11,304 nt of DNA from Candidatus Omnitrophota bacterium (GTDB lineage: Bacteria > Ratteibacteria > UBA8468 > B48-G9 > JAFGKM01). This document shows positions 8,026 to 11,304 of the stretch, piece after piece; within the stretch, counting starts at the first letter, position 1, and every line of letters starts with the position of its first letter. The notes under the pieces are model-generated. The model was not told the origin of the DNA, did no database searches, and was given only the letters and a program-made list of their open reading frames with translations. Where the stretch lies: assembly GCA_023818745.1 (NCBI GenBank), contig JAMWBY010000043.1:1-11304 (forward strand). The letters run 5' to 3'. The position numbers and the translations under genes are program-made.

Positions 8026-8386
8026 AATAACTGGCACTTTGGTTTTCATTTTCCCAGACAGTAACTTTTGATATCTTAACAGGATAATTTTTTACCAATT
8101 GCACCATTTTTTTATATATAAAAAATGCGATATTTTCTGAACTTGGATTTTTTTTAGCAAAAAATGGTATTAAATTCAAATTTTTATGGTCAAGTGATTT
8201 TAAAATAATGTTGAGTTTACTTTTCAATATATGAAAATCAATAAGTAATCCAATTTTATCAAGTGTTTCACCAATAACTATAACTTCAACTTTCCAGTTG
8301 TGCCCATGCAGATTTTCACATTTTCCCTTATAATTTTTTAACATATGGGCAGACGAAAAATCTCCTCTAATTTTTATTTCATACAT
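8018..8386 (-). CDS. queD: 6-carboxy-5,6,7,8-tetrahydropterin synthase QueD (PTPS/QueD family)
   Basis: QueD converts 7,8-dihydroneopterin triphosphate to 6-carboxytetrahydropterin, the second committed step towards preQ0 and queuosine. The 122-residue length is typical. Zinc ligands are H14 (SSAH), H27 and H29 (LHGHNW). Cys23, just before the LHGH motif, is the expected catalytic cysteine of the QueD/PTPS type. D66-H67 (LDHKNLN) and E112 (VTVWEN) complete the active site, and NPSSEN (80-85) matches the family PTSEN motif. A bacterial 6-pyruvoyl-tetrahydropterin synthase of the same fold is possible but less likely. The gene begins 15 bases after the amidase stop with no good Shine-Dalgarno, suggesting coupling to upstream translation. 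Its end overlaps purS by 8 bases (ATGAGTAA). No other queuosine gene is in the window. Confidence 0.9.
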   Translation of the reverse strand: MYEIKIRGDFSSAHMLKNYKGKCENLHGHNWKVEVIVIGETLDKIGLLIDFHILKSKLNIILKSLDHKNLNLIPFFAKKNPSSENIAFFIYKKMVQLVKNYPVKISKVTVWENENQSASYYE

Positions 8387-8401
8387 TTTTGATAAAATCC
8401 A

Positions 8402-9505
8402 TTAAATTATTTTCCTTCTTCGTAAGTATTCAATTATTGCTTCTCCTAATGTTTCTCCTATTGCCTGTCTTACTTCAACATCTTTTAAGTTTAACTCAAT
8501 AACTGGATTACATATAAATCCAATTTCTGTTAAAACTGAAATCATAGGAGTATATCTTAAAACATAAAAATTTCCTCTTTTTGCACCTCTATCAGGTGTT
8601 ATAAGGCGCTGTGCGAGTTTTTCTTGAACTATTTCTGCAAGAATTCTACTTTCATCAATTATATCTGTGTCATTTAAATTAACTATTATTTGAGAAAGAA
8701 CAGGGTCAAGATTATTATTTTCTTTTAGTTCTCCTTCTCCATCTGTTGTTTTTGGCAAAATATTTAACTCTAATTTACTTGCTGGATAAAATGTTTCAAA
8801 ACCATCAGCATTTTCTCTGTTGAATCTTGATGAATTTGTATGAATAGAAAAAAAGATATCTGCATTCAGACCTTTAGCAATATTCACTCTTTCCTCAAGA
8901 GATATGAAAACATCCTCTTTTCTTGTAAGATATATTTCTACAGAAGTATATTTTTCAAGTTGTTTCTTTAAATATCTTTCAACCCGCAAGGCAACATCAA
9001 GATTTACATCTTTTTCTCTTAATCCATAATTTCCTATAGCCCCTGAATCGTGTCCTCCATGTCCAGGGTCAATCAATATAACAAATTTTTTGTCTTTCTT
9101 TTTTTCTAAAACCAAATCTTCTTTTAACTGGTTTTTTGTGGATGGGGTGTAATTCAAAAACATCTGTGAAAATTCTTCAAGGGGGATAAGAACTTCTTCA
9201 AGTGCTATTTTTGGTGGATTTTTTAATTCATATGTTTTGCCACCGAAAATTAATATTTTGTCATCTATTCTGAATTTTATCTGTGTGTCACCTATAAAAA
9301 TAAAAACTCTATCTTCTATTTTAGCCCAGTTATCCGCATTTATTATTTTAAGAAGTGATTTTAAAGATATGTATTGAATGTTATTGATCGTATAAATTGG
9401 TATTTTTTTTATCTTTACTTCATCAATAAGGTTAATTGAGTATATAACTTCAGAAAGTAAAATAAAAAAAAATGAAAAGACCAAACAATTTTTAATAAAT
9501 TTCAT
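8402..9505 (-). CDS. Exported N-acetylmuramoyl-L-alanine amidase (Amidase_3) with N-terminal copper-amine-oxidase-like domain
   Basis: This zinc amidase should cut the bond between MurNAc and the stem peptide of peptidoglycan, outside the cytoplasmic membrane. Residues 1-23 form a signal peptide (basic MKFIKN, then a hydrophobic core). Residues about 30-117 resemble the copper-amine-oxidase N-terminal-like domain often attached to wall hydrolases and probably serve in binding rather than catalysis. The catalytic Amidase_3 domain spans about 140-363: DPGHGG (146-151) supplies zinc ligand H149, REKDVN supplies E164, SIHTNS supplies H222, and LTEIGFICN supplies the catalytic E327. Length (367) is normal and all key residues are present. 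GGAG lies 8 bases before the ATG. The gene starts 39 bases after the tmRNA with no visible terminator between, so it may be expressed by read-through. Roles in cell separation or wall turnover are inferred from the family. Confidence 0.95.
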   Translation of the reverse strand: MKFIKNCLVFSFFFILLSEVIYSINLIDEVKIKKIPIYTINNIQYISLKSLLKIINADNWAKIEDRVFIFIGDTQIKFRIDDKILIFGGKTYELKNPPKIALEEVLIPLEEFSQMFLNYTPSTKNQLKEDLVLEKKKDKKFVILIDPGHGGHDSGAIGNYGLREKDVNLDVALRVERYLKKQLEKYTSVEIYLTRKEDVFISLEERVNIAKGLNADIFFSIHTNSSRFNRENADGFETFYPASKLELNILPKTTDGEGELKENNNLDPVLSQIIVNLNDTDIIDESRILAEIVQEKLAQRLITPDRGAKRGNFYVLRYTPMISVLTEIGFICNPVIELNLKDVEVRQAIGETLGEAIIEYLRRRKII

Positions 9506-9544
9506 TCCTTCTCCATTTTTTAAATTTTTTTAAACTTGTAAAAG

Positions 9545-9895
9545 TGGAGGCGGCGGGTACTGCCCCCGCGTCCAGAGAGAATCCAGATAGAGTATCTACC
9601 TGTATAGTCAGAAGTTTCTTCTTTGAGTAAAAAGGTGCTTCTGACAAACCTTTTTACCCGCATCCTTTTTCATAATTCTTCTTGAAGAAAAAGGATAAAC
9701 TTCAAGAAGAATACCCCTTTACCCGACCTGTTTTACAGAGTCAGGGGTAAACTCTGTAAACAGGTGACTGCATTTTATGCAGCCATAACATTTGCCGGTG
9801 TGGCAGTTATTTTTTGTCAGGTTTTTACAAGTCCCTGACAAACTTGACAGGCAACTCTATCCAAATTTCTCTCTGTCGAAACCTATTTCGCCCCC
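9545..9895 (-). ncRNA. ssrA: tmRNA (transfer-messenger RNA), one-piece form
   Basis: This is a 351-nt RNA, numbered here from 9895. The ends form a 7-bp acceptor stem, GGGGGCG (1-7) with CGCCTCC (344-350), followed by discriminator A351. The next encoded bases are CTT, so CCA must be added after transcription. The 5' side carries the conserved GGTTTCGAC (13-21). A long helix pairs 22-29 with 315-322 and 34-42 with 303-311. Four pseudoknots can be drawn: PK1 (50-54/64-68 with 55-62/75-82), PK2 (131-144/156-170 with 145-151/172-178), PK3 (184-196/209-221 with 200-208/226-234) and PK4 (239-248/260-269 with 251-258/282-289). The tag frame lies between PK1 and PK2, as in other tmRNAs. The T stem is GCGGG/CCCGC, but the loop reads GGCAGTA rather than the usual TTCRANN. 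No terminator follows; the amidase gene starts 39 bases downstream. Confidence 0.97.
9775..9804 (-). other. tmRNA-encoded proteolysis tag reading frame (ATPANVMAA, stop)
   Basis: The resume codon is read as GCC (tmRNA nt 92-94), giving Ala-Thr-Pro-Ala-Asn-Val-Met-Ala-Ala and then TAA. The choice rests on three points. The bases before it are ATAACT, placing U at -5 and A at -4, which matches the resume-codon determinants known in E. coli tmRNA. The frame lies in the expected place between PK1 and PK2. The peptide ends in Met-Ala-Ala, fitting the hydrophobic-Ala-Ala degron recognised by ClpXP-type proteases. With the Ala carried by tmRNA, the added tag would be (A)ATPANVMAA. It has no charged residue, and Met replaces the commoner Leu or Val before the final Ala-Ala. 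Confidence 0.85.
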
Positions 9896-10329
9896 ATTCC
9901 CTTCATCTTTCTTTCCAACTGCCTTTTTATTTCTCTTTCTTTTAATTCCTTCCTTTTGTCAAAGATCTTTTTACCTTTTACAACCCCAATTTCAACTTTT
10001 ACCAGTCCTTTATTATTAAAATATACCGAAATGGGTACAATTGTCAACCCTTTTTCAGAAACTTTTCTTTCAATTCTTTTTATTTCATTTTTTCTTAATA
10101 ATAATTTTCTCTTTCTTAAAGGATTTAATTTTTCAAAAGAACAAGGATAAGGAGATATATAAAAATTATACAAGAAAACTTCACCATTTTCAACTTTTGC
10201 ATATGAATCTTTAAAAGCAATTTTTCCTTCTCTTATTGATTTAACTTCACTTCCTTTTAAAACAATTCCTGCTTCAATTCTATCAAGTATTTCATAATCA
10301 TGATAAACTTTTTTATTTTCTACTTTCAT
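9883..10329 (-). CDS. smpB: SsrA-binding protein SmpB
   Basis: SmpB binds the tRNA-like part of tmRNA and brings it to ribosomes stalled on mRNAs that lack a stop codon. The 148-residue length is normal. Family motifs are clear: GIVLKGSEVKSIREGK (21-36), the RKRKLLLRK block (72-80), KGLTIVPISVYF (93-104) and VKGKKIFDKR (117-126). A basic, probably helical C-terminal tail (127-148) corresponds to the part that enters the mRNA channel. AAGGA lies 7 bases before the ATG, inside the end of the upstream kinase gene, so the start is well supported. The oddity is at the 3' end: codons for the last residues Gly-Ala-Lys and the TAG stop form nucleotides 2-13 of the tmRNA, and the Met145 codon ends on tmRNA nucleotide 1. 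Both genes lie on the same strand, so a shared transcript cannot yield both a mature tmRNA and an intact smpB message. Confidence 0.97.
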   Translation of the reverse strand: MKVENKKVYHDYEILDRIEAGIVLKGSEVKSIREGKIAFKDSYAKVENGEVFLYNFYISPYPCSFEKLNPLRKRKLLLRKNEIKRIERKVSEKGLTIVPISVYFNNKGLVKVEIGVVKGKKIFDKRKELKEREIKRQLERKMKGMGAK

Positions 10330-10332
10330 TTT

Positions 10333-11304
10333 TCAATCCTTCATTATAAGAAAAAATAAAAAAATTAAAAGAGCAAATGTGGCAACAAAACCAAGAATTC
10401 CATATACAAAAAACCCAGAAATGAATAAGAAAACGGAAGAAATAAGGACTGCGCTAATAATAAAAGAGAGAGAAATTTTTATCCCAGTTTTTTTAATGTT
10501 TAAGTTGAGTTCATAAATTTTAACATTATTTTCTAAGTCATTCTTTAAACTTCTTGTTTTAATTGCATCTATGAAATACTCTATATTTTCAGGCAGTTCT
10601 CTTATTATATATTGAAATCTCTCAATTGTATTTTGAAAATTTTTAAAATAATAATGAAATTTCAATTTTTTTTCAATAAATTCAATAAAAATAGGTGCAA
10701 CTGCTTCAGTAAATTTAAATTCAGGCAAAATAGAATAGCATATACCTTCAAGAGTTATAAGAGATTTGCCCATTAGTGTAAAACTTATTGGTATTTTAAT
10801 TTTATTTTTTCTCATAACTTCAAAACTATTTTCAATAACCTCTCCAATTTTTATATTTTTTAATGGAACGTCTTTATATACATCAACAAGGTCTTCTATA
10901 TCTTCCCTCAATTCATCAATGTTTGTGTTTCTGTCAATAGAATCCATAAGTTTTAGTGTATAGATTATTTTATCAGTCCTGCCTTTTAAAATACCTGTAA
11001 TTAAGTTAATAAGATAATATTTTTTCTCTTCGTCAAGTTTTCCAACAATCCCAAAATCAATTAAAGCGATTCTTCCATCTTTTAATATGAAAATATTTCC
11101 AGGATGTGGGTCTCCGTGAAAAAATCCAGCATCAAAAATCTGTTTTAAAATTATACTTATACCATTTTTTAAAACTTTTTCTTTATCAACATATTTATTC
11201 CACTCTTCAATCTTGTTTATTTTTATACCATCAAGATATTCAAGAACAAGAATTTTTTCTGTGCATAACTCCTTATAAACTTTAGGAATAAATAATCTTT
11301 CATC
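10333..11304 (-). CDS. AarF/ABC1/UbiB-family kinase-like protein, 5' end outside window
   Basis: The frame is open from the window edge, giving 323 residues of the C-terminal part; the N-terminal region is missing. Visible residues show the atypical kinase core of the ABC1/UbiB family: a VLEYLDG hinge-like motif (20-26), the catalytic loop HGDPHPGN (63-70) and the metal-binding DFG (83-85). Two hydrophobic segments at about 276-296 and 298-320 end the protein, matching the paired C-terminal membrane helices of UbiB-type members. An ATG at 10947 also lies in this frame, but starting there would remove the whole catalytic core, so it is an internal Met. Family members are linked to ubiquinone synthesis or lipid homeostasis and act as ATPases or kinases at the membrane; the substrate here cannot be told, and no quinone gene is nearby. 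Its TGA stop is 3 bases before smpB, and its end carries the smpB ribosome binding site. Confidence 0.93.
   Translation of the reverse strand, partial: DERLFIPKVYKELCTEKILVLEYLDGIKINKIEEWNKYVDKEKVLKNGISIILKQIFDAGFFHGDPHPGNIFILKDGRIALIDFGIVGKLDEEKKYYLINLITGILKGRTDKIIYTLKLMDSIDRNTNIDELREDIEDLVDVYKDVPLKNIKIGEVIENSFEVMRKNKIKIPISFTLMGKSLITLEGICYSILPEFKFTEAVAPIFIEFIEKKLKFHYYFKNFQNTIERFQYIIRELPENIEYFIDAIKTRSLKNDLENNVKIYELNLNIKKTGIKISLSFIISAVLISSVFLFISGFFVYGILGFVATFALLIFLFFLIMKD

Noticed and set aside
8026..8049. Upstream ATG extending PurS by 8 residues into queD
   Set aside because: It would overlap queD by 32 bases and add residues before the first PurS beta strand; 8025 gives the usual short ATGAGTAA overlap. 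The longer form cannot be fully excluded.
9661..9720. Strong 13-bp hairpin as a terminator between smpB and the amidase
   Set aside because: The perfect stem at tmRNA nt 184-196/209-221 is pseudoknot 3, with its loop pairing downstream, and it lies well inside the mature RNA.
9934..9962. TTGACA (minus strand, 9962-9957) inside smpB as a possible ssrA promoter
   Set aside because: The hexamer 17 bases downstream is GAAAGA, a poor -10, and the TTGACA falls on ordinary Phe-Asp-Lys codons. A different -10 cannot be excluded.
9792..10019. Plus-strand open frame of 75 codons over the smpB/tmRNA junction
   Set aside because: It is antisense to smpB and ssrA, both unmistakable; its composition (Pro/Phe/Ser-rich) is what the complement of a Lys/Glu-rich gene gives.
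1..11304. Mobile elements, CRISPR arrays, tRNA or rRNA genes
   Set aside because: No transposase, integrase, spaced direct repeats, tRNA cloverleaf apart from the tmRNA, or rRNA sequence was seen on either strand.

Overview
The window is an AT-rich bacterial chromosome segment in which every gene reads on the minus strand, so transcription runs from position 11304 down to 1. Bacterial identity rests on a complete one-piece tmRNA with its partner SmpB, a Sec-type signal peptide on a cell-wall amidase, and a separate PurS/PurL/PurQ set. The sequence does not fix the phylum. The low G+C, Lys/Ile-rich proteins and unusual gene order would suit a little-studied lineage, but that is an impression only.

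Layout in transcription order: (1) 11304-10333, the 3' part of an AarF/ABC1/UbiB-family kinase-like membrane protein, cut by the window edge. (2) 10329-9883, smpB. (3) 9895-9545, ssrA (tmRNA), whose 5' end lies inside the last codons of smpB. (4) 9505-8402, an exported N-acetylmuramoyl-L-alanine amidase. (5) 8386-8018, queD (7-deazapurine/queuosine precursor synthesis). (6) 8025-4395, purS-purL-purQ, encoding FGAM synthase, with a PurS made of two tandem PurS units. (7) 4348-1379, argB-argD-argF, three arginine biosynthesis enzymes. (8) 1374-352, an M24 Xaa-Pro-type peptidase. (9) After a 107-base gap, the 5' part of a small exported protein with a transthyretin-like repeat (244-1), cut by the window edge.

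Gaps between genes are 46 bases or less from the kinase to the peptidase. Several neighbours overlap (smpB/ssrA 13, queD/purS 8, argB/argD 8, argD/argF 4). I see no convincing terminator hairpin, so this looks like one long operon or a chain of coupled units joining ribosome rescue, wall remodelling, purine and arginine synthesis. Only the last gene has its own clear spacing and a plausible promoter.

The most interesting point is the smpB/ssrA overlap. The smpB stop codon lies inside mature tmRNA, so RNase P maturation of tmRNA from a shared transcript would cut smpB mRNA before its stop codon. That leaves a nonstop message, the very substrate of the SmpB-tmRNA system, and so suggests a built-in feedback loop. 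Other points are the doubled PurS, a tmRNA T-loop that departs from the usual TTCRA-type sequence, and a protein-like reading frame just after the short C-terminus of the peptidase.
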